From Brevinematales bacterium (GTDB lineage: Bacteria > Spirochaetota > Brevinematia > Brevinematales > Thermospiraceae): a stretch of 64,000 nucleotides of DNA. The stretch's first letter is position 1, and each line of letters begins with the position of its first letter. The DNA lies in the NCBI GenBank assembly GCA_013177995.1, contig JABLXN010000023.1, positions 1 through 64,000 on the forward strand, written 5' to 3'. Of the stretch, positions 50,787 through 59,180 are shown piece by piece. Position numbers and translations under genes: made by a program. Under the pieces are notes generated by a model. It worked only from the letters and a program-made list of their open reading frames with translations. It made no database searches and had not been told where the DNA came from.

Positions 50787-51970
50787 CGTTCCAAATGTCG
50801 TCCCACATAGGAAACTGAATACCTATTTTCACCTTTCCTGTGAAGGGACATAACATAAAAGCTTTCTGTTCTGGTACCTATTGAAAAAAGTCGTGCTTGC
50901 AAACATATAACGACAAGATAGGGCTATTACCCTGTTTCAGATAAACCTTTGTTCTTTGCTGAAACAAAGTCATAGCCATCGTCCCAACAGCGGTGCTATA
51001 TCTAACCTCTGCTGGAAGAGAAACCCTGCGAGTTGGTGAGAGAAGGTCTTGTTATTCCTCTCTTTTTTCTGTACCCCACCGGGCCGCTTTTGCGGTTGTG
51101 TACTCTTGGCCTGTGGCGGGAAAGTCCTTCCGAAGTGAGGATGCAGGAAGCACCCGAGGCGACATCTTCTGTTGCTTTTCCCTAAAAGCCCACCGAAGCA
51201 TAGCCGCGGGGCTTTTGCTGAGACAGAGTAATAGCCGTGGGTGGTTTTTCTCCCTGAAACAAGGTGATAGCCACCACTTGAGTTTGTATGGAGGTTGGTT
51301 AAACGTTTAACCAATGAGGTGGTTAGCTGAGACAGGGGAATAGCCAGAGGGGGAGGGGATTTGTGTAGACATAGGTTAAACGTTTAACCAGGTGGTGTGT
51401 TTGCTGAAACAAGGTCATAGCCCCGGTGTCCTGCGGTCTCAGAAAGCTCGCTTCTTGCTGAAACATCGCCATAGCCTTCCCGCCCCTGACTGCGGTGCGC
51501 CGTCGGAGAAGCCCCGGCGGGAGGGAAAGCCCTGCGGGCTGGTAACGGAAGTCATCGTCTTTTCACCACTGGCCGAGCCACAGGAGGTGGCGAGGAAGCC
51601 CGGGGTCAGACAGGGAGGGCTGTCCCCGGGCGGCTACAGAAGAGAGCGGGGCTACAGGCTTTTGTTTCAGCCCGCACCGTGGGAGACAGGTCGGTGGCTA
51701 CAGAAACCGCCGCAGGGGCGGGGACGGGGTTTTCAAAAGGGGCGGAGCCCCTTTTGCCCCGTGCGGGAGCGCTTTTTCCGAAGTCAGGATGACGAGTTGA
51801 TGTCGCCCACGGAGAAAGGACTTTACCCTAAAGAAAAGGTGTCTGCTTGCCCGCAAAACCGGCCCATAGTTCGTCCGAGGCGCATGCGTAGCATGCGACG
51901 AGGACAACGCCATTCTGCACCCGTCTATCGCCGCGAGGGCAAAACTTTTTGATGAATGTGAAACTACAAC
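50787..51970 (+). repeat. R2 long repeat element, copy C (longest)
   Basis: This ~1.18 kb non-coding block has a left end with TGTCGTCCCACATAGG and a right end with GATGAATGTGAAACTACA. It contains seven copies of the 20 bp GCTGAAACAAGG-type repeat (50921-51476), two LacI-operator-like palindromes (51295-51314 and 51374-51389), the structured module at 51574-51657, and the GCATGCG-TAG-CATGC palindrome near 51890. It aligns with copy A at both ends and with copy B through the middle. The 186-residue frame at 51392-51952 is not protein-like. Confidence 0.78.
51574..51657 (+). ncRNA. Putative structured RNA module in R2 copy C
   Basis: The 84 nt match the module of copy B position by position. 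The main stem is GCCCGGGG (51598-51605) / CCCCGGGC (51624-51631), the inner stem is ACAG/CTGT around GGAGGG, and the leading GCCAC/GTGGC hairpin is unchanged. The alternative partner strand CGGGG (51647-51651) changes in step. It is supported only by comparison of two copies. Confidence 0.5.
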
Positions 51971-52006
51971 AAGGGAATAGCCATCTCCTCACGAAAAAAT
52001 CTTCGT

Positions 52007-52035
52007 TTGCTTTTTTTCCTGTTTAACTGTATGAT
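52007..52035 (+). promoter_or_regulatory. Promoter of the TPR lipoprotein gene
   Basis: TTGCTT (52007-52012) and TATGAT (52030-52035) have a 17 bp spacer, immediately downstream of R2 copy C. Confidence 0.7.
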
Positions 52036-52068
52036 AAAATCGATAAAAAAAGCAAAAGGGGGATACCT

Positions 52069-52899
52069 ATGAAAAGAAACTTTTTTGCTTTTTTCATGGC
52101 AGGTGTGGTGTGGAGTATGCTTCTCTCATGTCAGACACCCCAAAAACCCTTTGACAGAGGAATGAGCTTTTTCTACCAGCAGAACTACACAAGCGCCATC
52201 GAAGCCTTTGCACAGGCCTTTTCAGAGAACGACAGGCCAATTGAAGCCGCCATCATGCACGCCACTTCTCTGCAAGAAGGAGAAGAGTACCAAGAAGCCC
52301 TCACCGTATGTGAGAAGGCCCTTGCACGTTTCCCTGATTCCCTTGCCCTCTGGGTAGAACAGATGCGTGTAGCAAGAGCCCTCACCAATGAGTCGCTTCT
52401 TGCTCTGTGTCGAACCAACATCCAGAGACTCTCTCCACAAAATGCCTGGGACTACAGAGCCCTCGGTTTTTTCTACAAGACATTTGAAAAGAACTCCCCT
52501 CAAGCCCTCGATGCCTATTCCAAGGCTATCGAAAAAGACCCTCAATTTGCCTTGGCCTACATTGATCGCGGTGATCTCTATTACGACCTCGACCAGGAGA
52601 ACAACGCTATCCAGGACTACACTCAGGCCATAAAAATAAGCCCTCACTATGCTTATGCCTACTATAGCCGCGGCAATGCGTATCTCAACCGCAAGCAATA
52701 TAGACAAGCCCTCAAAGACTTCAACAAAGCTATCAAAATAAACCCCCGCTACGCCCTCGCTTACCACGACAGGGGAGTGATCTACTATAGACTGAAAAAG
52801 TATGCAAAAGCCAAAGCAGAGTGGCTCAAAGCTAAAGAGCTTGATCCTCATGGGAGAGCCGGGGAACTGGCTGAAGGAAACCTTTGGCTTCTTCCTTGA
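52069..52899 (+). CDS. TPR-repeat lipoprotein
   Basis: The 276-residue protein has a lipobox LLSC (Cys at about 19) and six or seven tetratricopeptide repeats filling the mature part. The last repeats (YAYYSRGNAYLNRKQYRQAL, YALAYHDRGVIYYRLKKY) are near consensus. TPR lipoproteins scaffold envelope complexes; the partner is unknown. The site AAAAGGGGG precedes the ATG. It is followed by a strong terminator. Confidence 0.85.
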   Translation: MKRNFFAFFMAGVVWSMLLSCQTPQKPFDRGMSFFYQQNYTSAIEAFAQAFSENDRPIEAAIMHATSLQEGEEYQEALTVCEKALARFPDSLALWVEQMRVARALTNESLLALCRTNIQRLSPQNAWDYRALGFFYKTFEKNSPQALDAYSKAIEKDPQFALAYIDRGDLYYDLDQENNAIQDYTQAIKISPHYAYAYYSRGNAYLNRKQYRQALKDFNKAIKINPRYALAYHDRGVIYYRLKKYAKAKAEWLKAKELDPHGRAGELAEGNLWLLP

Positions 52900-52933
52900 A
52901 AACCTGAAGCCCTTGGTTTCAAGACCATTGTTC

Positions 52934-52972
52934 AGCCCCTTGCGTTGTTAGCAGGGGGCTTTGTTTTTTTTG
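52934..52972 (+). terminator. Rho-independent terminator
   Basis: AGCCCCTTGC and GCAGGGGGCT form a ten-pair stem with one G:U, followed by TTGTTTTTTTT. Confidence 0.88.
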
Positions 52973-53015
52973 GCTTTGAGAAAAGCCACCTTTCCCCATA
53001 CAAAAGCCCCTTTTT

Positions 53016-53218
53016 GAGACCTTTGCACGAATGTGCGAAGGTCTCAAAAAAGTGGTAAAAAAACAAAAAATAGTATAAAAATGTTCCTTAACGTAATAAA
53101 TAAACCTATTCCTTTGAACAAAAAAAGACAAATAAGCCCTTGTAAATGGAAAAAACGGGGTTTCAGGGGCGTAGCCCCTGAAACAAACAAGGGAAGAAAA
53201 TACCCGTGCAAGGGTCTC
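53016..53218 (+). repeat. R1 element, complete copy in a T-tract target
   Basis: The 203 bp element has the hairpin GAGACCTTTGCAC/GTGCGAAGGTCTC at the left and CGTGCAAGGGTCTC at the right. Both flanks are TTTTT, consistent with a 5 bp duplication but not proof of one. It lies between the TPR gene terminator and the SulP promoter. Confidence 0.9.
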
Positions 53219-53222
53219 TTTT

Positions 53223-53251
53223 TTGTTTTTTTTCTCTTTTTGCTTCATAAT
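53223..53251 (+). promoter_or_regulatory. SulP gene promoter
   Basis: TTGTTT (53223-53228) and CATAAT (53246-53251) have a 17 bp spacer and begin 5 bp after the R1 element. The -35 lies in the presumed target-site flank. Confidence 0.6.
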
Positions 53252-53282
53252 ATACTAAAAAATTTTTCTCAGGAGTACCTCT

Positions 53283-54941
53283 ATGCCCAAACTTACCCCA
53301 AAATTCTTTACGGTCATGAGAGAAGGATACACCCTCAAAATGTTCTGGCAGGATCTTTCGGCCGGGGTTCTTGTGGGTATTGTTGCTCTCCCTCTTGCTA
53401 TCGCCTTTGCGATTGCCTCCGGGGTCAAACCGGAACAGGGGCTCTATACGGCCATTGTCGCAGGGTTTCTCATCTCTTTTCTCGGGGGAAGCCGTGTTCA
53501 GATAGGTGGCCCTACCGGAGCTTTTGTCGTGATTGTCGCTGGTATCATGCAGCAATATGGCTATGATGGGCTGGCTGTTGCTACCTTTATTGCCGGTTTT
53601 CTTCTCATTCTGATGGGGCTTCTTCGATTGGGTAGTGTCATTCGTTTCATTCCCCACCCTGTCACCGTCGGATTTACGGCTGGTATTGCCGTGATTATCT
53701 TCACTTCCCAGATCAAGGATTTTCTTGGTCTTGCGATACCAAACCTGCCTGCTGAATTCGTAGGAAAGATTGAAGCCTACCTCCACAGTATAGGAACCAT
53801 CAATCCCTGGGCCGTTATTATTGGCGGAGTATCATTTCTGATTATCATCCTCTGGCCAAAAGTTTCCAGAAAGATTCCGGGATCTTTAGTGGCTATTCTT
53901 GTCTCCACCATTCTCGTGCAGATTTTCAATCTCCCTGTCGAAACGATTGGACAACGATATGGAAGTGTTCCCAACATGCTTCCTGCCCCAAGGATCCCTC
54001 ACGTCTCGTTAGAGATTGTACAGAAAATGTTTTCTCCTGCCCTCACCATCGCTCTTCTCGCCGGTATCGAAAGTCTGCTTTCGGCGGTGGTGGCTGATGG
54101 TATGCTCGGTACTCGTCATCGTTCCAATATGGAACTCATTGCCCAGGGAATAGCCAATATCGCCTCTCCTATTTTTGGTGGTATTCCTGCCACAGGGGCC
54201 ATTGCACGTACAGCCACCAATATCAAAAACGGTGGTCGTACTCCCGTGGCTGGTATGATTCATGCTATCACACTCTTATTGATTCTGATGTTCTTTGGCA
54301 AATGGGCATCTCTCATTCCCTTAGCATCTTTAGCGGCCGTCCTTATGAAGGTGGCTCTCAATATGAGCGAATACCATGTCTTTGCTGCCATCTTCAAAAC
54401 CACCAAATCTGACATCGCTGTCCTTATGACCACCTTCCTCCTCACGGTGTTTATTGATCTCACCGTGGCTATTGAAGTTGGTATTGTTCTTGCCGCTCTG
54501 CTTTTCATGTATCGAATGTCAAATGTCACCCAGGTCTCTCACCTCACCGAGGAAATGGAAGAAGAAGAAACTGCCGACCCTAAATCTATTAGAACAAGGG
54601 ATATTCCGAAGGGTATTGAGGTTTTTGAAATCCAGGGTTCTCTCTTCTTCGGCGCTGCAGAAACCTTCAAAAGCCGTATTCGGAATATCCAGAAGCCTCC
54701 CAAAGTGCTTATTCTCCGGATGCGTCATGTCTATGCTCTTGATGCTACAGGGCTTGCTGTGCTTGAAGACCTCTATAACAAATGTAAACAGGAAAAAACC
54801 CGCCTCATCCTCTCCGGTGTTCATGCCCAGCCACTCGATATCCTTATTCGAAGCGGTCTTGCTGACAAGATTGGAAAGGAAAATCTCTTCAAGGATATCG
54901 ATGACGCCCTCGCCAAAGCCAAAGAACTTCTACCTGCGTAG
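53283..54941 (+). CDS. SulP-family anion permease with STAS domain
   Basis: The 552-residue protein has the SLC26/SulP membrane domain (about 20-410) with DLSAGVLVGIVALPLAIAFAIASG, GPTGAFVVIVAGI, HPVTVGFTAGIAVII and GTRHRSNMELIAQGIANI. A cytosolic STAS domain follows (about 440-550) containing VLILRMRHVYALDATGLAVLED. Members move sulfate, bicarbonate or other anions, often with sodium or protons. The substrate is not readable, and no cysteine or carbonic anhydrase gene is adjacent. Confidence 0.93.
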   Translation: MPKLTPKFFTVMREGYTLKMFWQDLSAGVLVGIVALPLAIAFAIASGVKPEQGLYTAIVAGFLISFLGGSRVQIGGPTGAFVVIVAGIMQQYGYDGLAVATFIAGFLLILMGLLRLGSVIRFIPHPVTVGFTAGIAVIIFTSQIKDFLGLAIPNLPAEFVGKIEAYLHSIGTINPWAVIIGGVSFLIIILWPKVSRKIPGSLVAILVSTILVQIFNLPVETIGQRYGSVPNMLPAPRIPHVSLEIVQKMFSPALTIALLAGIESLLSAVVADGMLGTRHRSNMELIAQGIANIASPIFGGIPATGAIARTATNIKNGGRTPVAGMIHAITLLLILMFFGKWASLIPLASLAAVLMKVALNMSEYHVFAAIFKTTKSDIAVLMTTFLLTVFIDLTVAIEVGIVLAALLFMYRMSNVTQVSHLTEEMEEEETADPKSIRTRDIPKGIEVFEIQGSLFFGAAETFKSRIRNIQKPPKVLILRMRHVYALDATGLAVLEDLYNKCKQEKTRLILSGVHAQPLDILIRSGLADKIGKENLFKDIDDALAKAKELLPA

Positions 54942-54966
54942 AAGAGTTTTCTCGTACGAAAAATCC

Positions 54967-55000
54967 AGGACCTTTGCGAAAAGCAAAGGTCCTTTTTTGT
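54967..55000 (+). terminator. Rho-independent terminator
   Basis: AGGACCTTTGC-GAAAA-GCAAAGGTCCT is a perfect stem followed by TTTTTTG, after the SulP gene. Confidence 0.9.
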
Positions 55001-55023
55001 CTAGGCAACCACCATTAGCTTTT

Positions 55024-55052
55024 TTGCGAAACCCTTTTCTTTCCCTTACACT
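55024..55052 (+). promoter_or_regulatory. TatD gene promoter, apparently without leader
   Basis: TTGCGA (55024-55029) and TACACT (55047-55052) have a 17 bp spacer. Transcription would begin about 7 nt after the -10 box, at or beside the ATGATG at 55059-55064, leaving no room for a Shine-Dalgarno site. Confidence 0.6.
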
Positions 55053-55058
55053 ATACCC

Positions 55059-55820
55059 ATGATGTGGGATGCACACTGTCACCTTCACGACTCACGGATC
55101 ACCGATCTTCCCCAGCAACTCCATCAGGCAAAAGAAATACCCATTTCCCGATGGGTGGTCTGTTCTACAGGACCGGAAGACTGGGAGAAAGTGCTTTCTC
55201 TCTCTTTGCAGGACGATGCTCTTTTCCCAGCCTTTGGTGTCCATCCCTGGTATATAGACAACCTTCCCCCTCAGTGGGAAAGCCAATTGTTCGACTACCT
55301 GAAAAACCACACCTGTTTTGTGGGAGAATGCGGCCTTGACTTTGAAAAACCCCCTCAAGAGATTCAAGAAACCATCTTTGCTACCCAGATACGCATGGCT
55401 ATTGAATTAGGAAGACCCCTCAATATCCATTGCCGAAAGGCATGGCACAGGCTTTTTCCCCTGTTGAAACCGGCTATCAACAAGATACCGGGCTTTGTTA
55501 TCCATGCCTACTCACAAAATCGTGATATAGCCATGCAGATTGCCTCCTACGGCGGCTTTGTCTCCTTTGCCTGCCATATCCTTCGGCCATGGAACCAGTC
55601 CCGTTATCAGAGAATCATCACAGAAATACCTCTTGAAACCATCCTGATCGAAACAGATGCCCCTGATATTCCTCTTTATACCCTAAAAACAGGCCTCTCT
55701 TCTCTTTCACGGCTCTCTGATCTTGCCCTGGTGGCCAAACAAATCTGCGAGTGGAAAAACATTTCCCGGGAAACCCTCTCTCAAAGCCTCACAAAAGCCT
55801 GGGAAAAACTCACCTCCTGA
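55059..55820 (+). CDS. TatD-family metal-dependent hydrolase
   Basis: The 253-residue TIM-barrel protein has the metal motif WDAHCHLHD at its N-terminus (HxH), AFGVHPWY, VGECGLDFEKPP (metal Glu), NIHCRKAW, VIHAYSQN and LIETDAPD. TatD relatives act as DNases or other hydrolases. There is no Shine-Dalgarno site before the ATG at 55059 or 55062; see the promoter entry. Genes on both sides are separated by a terminator and an R1 element. Confidence 0.9.
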   Translation: MMWDAHCHLHDSRITDLPQQLHQAKEIPISRWVVCSTGPEDWEKVLSLSLQDDALFPAFGVHPWYIDNLPPQWESQLFDYLKNHTCFVGECGLDFEKPPQEIQETIFATQIRMAIELGRPLNIHCRKAWHRLFPLLKPAINKIPGFVIHAYSQNRDIAMQIASYGGFVSFACHILRPWNQSRYQRIITEIPLETILIETDAPDIPLYTLKTGLSSLSRLSDLALVAKQICEWKNISRETLSQSLTKAWEKLTS

Positions 55821-55851
55821 AACCAAAAGCAACCCTTCTCTTTCCTGAATT

Positions 55852-56052
55852 GAGACCTTTGCACTTTCGTGCAAAGGTCTCAAAAAAGTAATACAAAACG
55901 AAAAATGATATAAAAGTATTCACTTTCATAATAAATAATTCTCTATTTTTGAATAAAAAAGACAAACCAGCCCTTGTGAACGGAAAAATCGGGGTTTCAG
56001 GGGCGCAGCCCCTGACCCAAACAGGGGAAGAAAACACTCGTGCAGGGGTCTC
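55852..56052 (+). repeat. R1 element, complete copy with GAATT duplication
   Basis: The 201 bp element starts with the perfect hairpin GAGACCTTTGCAC-TTTC-GTGCAAAGGTCTC and ends CGTGCAGGGGTCTC. Flanks are GAATT | element | GAATT. A GGCTATCACCTTG fragment related to the 20 bp repeat lies nearby at about 56078. No other feature is seen between TatD and the phosphatase gene. Confidence 0.93.
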
Positions 56053-56149
56053 GAATTATAAAGGCAAAAAAATCTCGGCTATCACCTTGCCTCAAGAGAA
56101 CGTCTCTTTGCTAAAACAGGGAAAGAGCCTCTTCTTTTTTAGGTGCTTG

Positions 56150-58267
56150 CTACGTCTTGATAATGACAAGCGTCATATCATCATAAATCTCAGCCCCGGC
56201 GGTGAAATCCCGAATCTCCTCAAGGATCTTTTGCTGAATCTCTCCAGCAGAGAGATAATCATATCGTTGAATAAGAGCCTTCAAACGCTGAATACCAAAT
56301 TCTTCCTCGGCTGGATTGATACATTCCGTCATTCCATCAGAATACAACACAAAGATCTGATCACTCTCGTAGCGATAGGTTTCTGTGACATACGTTGCCT
56401 CAGCAAAAAGCCCAACCGGCTTTCCCGGTGTAGAAAGCTCAATAAACTCCCTTTTTTCCCTATCCCATACCAAAAGGGGATAATGCCCGGCGTTACTAAA
56501 AAAAAGCGTCTGAATCTCTGTGTCCACAAAACCAGCAAACAGCGTAGCAAAACTCAAGGTTCTCCATTCATGCTCCGGTTTTTTTCGAGAAAGCATGGTA
56601 TTCAATCGATGAAGGAGAGCATTGACCGTGGACGATCCAAACTGATACCCTTGAACCGTACTATGAATCATCATAGTAATCAACGCTGCAGAAACCCCTT
56701 TCCCTGAAACATCAGCCACCACAAAGCCAAGTTCATGAGAAGACACCACCTCAAGCCACAGATAATCCCCACTCAACCACTTTGCCGGTTCCTGATAAAA
56801 AGCAATATCAAGCCCCCGAACTCTTGGGATCTCCCGCTGAAAAAGTGTTTCCTGAATCTCCGAAGCCAAAGCGAGTTCTCTCTCTGTCTGCTGTGTCTCC
56901 TCTGCTTTCTCAAAAAAGATCACATTCTGATACAATACCTCAATCAACCGAAGAATGGCCCTGAGTTCCTTTATCTCACGAAGAGAAAAGCCCTCCTCAT
57001 CACCAACCGTGGCAAACTGGACAAGCACCTCTACCTGACCCTCTCGCATCACTGAAAGTACCGCCTCACACTTTGCGGCATCAAAATACCTGAAAAAAGC
57101 CTCCACATCACGTCGAAATGGCCTCTGATGAAGCACAAGCTCCCTGTCAAAATACCCCTCACCACTCTCAAAATGCTTCACAAGAGAAAAATCCACCTCT
57201 ATTTTTCCCCGCAGGCCTCTCGTGGAAAAAACAGCAAAAAATTCCTCCCCGTGCCTTTCTACAATATCCACATCCCTTTCTATCATATCCTTCAAAAAAA
57301 GAGCCAAGGCTTCATAAAACTCATCTCGACTCTTGTTTTGACCAAGATGTCTCACTAAAAGAGGAAATCTCTCTTCCTCAATAGCCTGGTTTTGAAAAAG
57401 TTTTCTCAAAAAAGTGAGCAAAAGCACTGCAAAGACGAAATAAAGAGCCATACTCCCCGAAAAAACAAACAAAAACACCTCCGCCGCCAGTTCCATAAAC
57501 CACCGACGAAAGATATAAAACAACATCGCTGGCAATCCCATCAAAAAGAACCCAAAAAGGGCTAAAGACACAAACCGTATCACCTTTTCCCTGAGTTTGA
57601 GTGTCCGAAAGGTATTGGCTACATAAAAGACCACTCCCCCCAACACCAAAAGAGACAAGGCCTTGACTGAGAGAAAAGCTACCTTTTCTTCCCCTGCAAG
57701 AAACATCACAAGAGCCACACCACTCCCTGCAAGAAGATAGCGAATCCGTCGCTGTTGAAAGGCGTATGGCACAGCCATATACCTCATGAGAGCCTCTATA
57801 CCAGCAAACACAAAAATAATCACCGTATAGACAACAGCAAGGATTCTCCCAACCGATGGGACTACCATTACATTACGAGAATTTGTCGGAAGAGAATAAA
57901 GATAGAGAGAATCATACAAACCACCAAAAAAACCAAAAACAGAAAACAAAAGACTGATACCCATGAGCGGAATTACCCGACGGGGAAAGGCCTTTTCCTC
58001 CTGTGTCAACCACAACACAAAAAGCCAGCCCATCCACCCCTGATGGACCCAGAGCACATCCTGTATTCTCTGAATCCAGCCCAAAAGCACCATATTATTG
58101 TTTTGAGCCACATACAGTTTGAGCCCCCAGAGAAGAGCATAGAGAGCCAAAGTGCCATTCCAGAGAGCGGCTATCAAGGTCACTCGATTGAAATTCATCA
58201 CAAGCATATCCAGCGCCAGCACAACAAGCACAAAAGCCACCAGAAAAAGGCTTGCTGTCTCAATCAT
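56150..58267 (-). CDS. Membrane SpoIIE/PP2C-type serine phosphatase (RsbU-like)
   Basis: The 705-residue protein has an N-terminal half with about nine hydrophobic segments (1-290). A linker/GAF-like region follows (about 300-450), a coiled segment (about 455-485) and a SpoIIE domain (about 490-700) with ASEIQETLFQREIPRVRGLDIA, SGDYLWLEV, FVVADVSGKGVSAALI and FVLYSDGMTECIN. Such phosphatases dephosphorylate anti-anti-sigma proteins in partner switching. An RsbW-like ATPase is encoded in the same operon. No STAS anti-antagonist is seen here. Confidence 0.9.
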   Translation of the reverse strand: MIETASLFLVAFVLVVLALDMLVMNFNRVTLIAALWNGTLALYALLWGLKLYVAQNNNMVLLGWIQRIQDVLWVHQGWMGWLFVLWLTQEEKAFPRRVIPLMGISLLFSVFGFFGGLYDSLYLYSLPTNSRNVMVVPSVGRILAVVYTVIIFVFAGIEALMRYMAVPYAFQQRRIRYLLAGSGVALVMFLAGEEKVAFLSVKALSLLVLGGVVFYVANTFRTLKLREKVIRFVSLALFGFFLMGLPAMLFYIFRRWFMELAAEVFLFVFSGSMALYFVFAVLLLTFLRKLFQNQAIEEERFPLLVRHLGQNKSRDEFYEALALFLKDMIERDVDIVERHGEEFFAVFSTRGLRGKIEVDFSLVKHFESGEGYFDRELVLHQRPFRRDVEAFFRYFDAAKCEAVLSVMREGQVEVLVQFATVGDEEGFSLREIKELRAILRLIEVLYQNVIFFEKAEETQQTERELALASEIQETLFQREIPRVRGLDIAFYQEPAKWLSGDYLWLEVVSSHELGFVVADVSGKGVSAALITMMIHSTVQGYQFGSSTVNALLHRLNTMLSRKKPEHEWRTLSFATLFAGFVDTEIQTLFFSNAGHYPLLVWDREKREFIELSTPGKPVGLFAEATYVTETYRYESDQIFVLYSDGMTECINPAEEEFGIQRLKALIQRYDYLSAGEIQQKILEEIRDFTAGAEIYDDMTLVIIKT

Positions 58268-59168
58268 TGTCCACCCTCCGCAAAAACCCCATAATAAGTT
58301 CCATGACTCTCTCTTTTACCCCCTCATGATTGAGAAGGAGATGCCTTCGACTTTCCTTATCCCAGCGCATATCAAAAATAGTAGCCTCTCGATGTGCCCC
58401 CTTCAGAGCCCTCATAAAATGAAAAATACTCGAAGGATTCACCGTCCGATCCCTATTCGATTGTACCAAAAGACAAGGAGCTTTGACGAAAGCCAAACGC
58501 TTTCTCATCTGTCGAAGACCTATTCTCTGAGTATGAACAGCCCTTGCCCATATCACACCCTCAATCCCATAACGTTTTTCAATAGACGAGGACGGGGGAA
58601 TTTTTTTTACCTCCCACCATGGACAAAAAAGCCCAATCCATCCGGAGAGAAGAAGAAAAAGATTTCTCGAAAAAGGCCGAAAATAATGCCAGCCAAAAAG
58701 CCCATAAGGAGCCGCTACAGCAAAAACGGCCCTCACCTCATACCAGGAAGCAAGGTGCAAGGCTATACTTCCCCCAATACTCGCCCCTCCTACGGCAACT
58801 TTCTCATACTTTCCTAAAAGATTTTGAAGACTTTTTTCTGCTTCCTCATACCAGAGAAAGTACAAAGGCCCTACTTCCAGCTTGCCAAGGTCTTCTTTCG
58901 TAGCCACCGTTTCTGGCATAGCTGGAATATACACATCCCATCCCTCTTCATACAACCTCTTCCCCAATTCCTCCAACGACAAGGGAAGACCAGAAAACTC
59001 ATGAAGAAGAAGCACCGCTTTTTTCGTGTTGTAGGGATGAAGCATCTCAAGAGAAGGGAGAAAAACCTTCCCCTTTCCCTTGGCTAACCAGCGTACCCAG
59101 AACAGGGTCTCATTGATCACGACAAAAACAAGGAGAAGAAAAATTCCCAAACCAATCAGCCACCCCAC
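58260..59168 (-). CDS. Alpha/beta hydrolase, membrane-anchored
   Basis: A GTG at 59168 follows AGGAGG by 8 nt; the product is 302 residues. An N-terminal anchor (about 3-22) precedes an alpha/beta hydrolase core with KKAVLLLHEFSG (oxyanion region), the nucleophile Ser in VGGASIGGSIALH (about 140), an Asp in QSNRDRTVNPSSI, and His in LLNHEG. It resembles carboxylesterase/lipase-type enzymes of the Est30 kind. Substrate unknown. It overlaps the phosphatase gene by 8 bp. Confidence 0.85.
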   Translation of the reverse strand: MGWLIGLGIFLLLVFVVINETLFWVRWLAKGKGKVFLPSLEMLHPYNTKKAVLLLHEFSGLPLSLEELGKRLYEEGWDVYIPAMPETVATKEDLGKLEVGPLYFLWYEEAEKSLQNLLGKYEKVAVGGASIGGSIALHLASWYEVRAVFAVAAPYGLFGWHYFRPFSRNLFLLLSGWIGLFCPWWEVKKIPPSSSIEKRYGIEGVIWARAVHTQRIGLRQMRKRLAFVKAPCLLVQSNRDRTVNPSSIFHFMRALKGAHREATIFDMRWDKESRRHLLLNHEGVKERVMELIMGFLRRVDND

Positions 59169-59180
59169 CTGACAAACCTC

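Noticed and set aside
50921-51476. R2 20 bp repeats as a degenerate CRISPR array
   Set aside because: Spacing varies from about 34 to 180 bp, orientation changes, and the sequence between repeats is conserved between copies rather than unique.
51392-51952. 186-residue open frame inside R2 copy C
   Set aside because: Its composition is dominated by Arg, Pro and Gly, and it runs through repeat modules, hairpins and palindromes. It has no ribosome-binding site, and the homologous parts of copies A and B are not open in the same frame.
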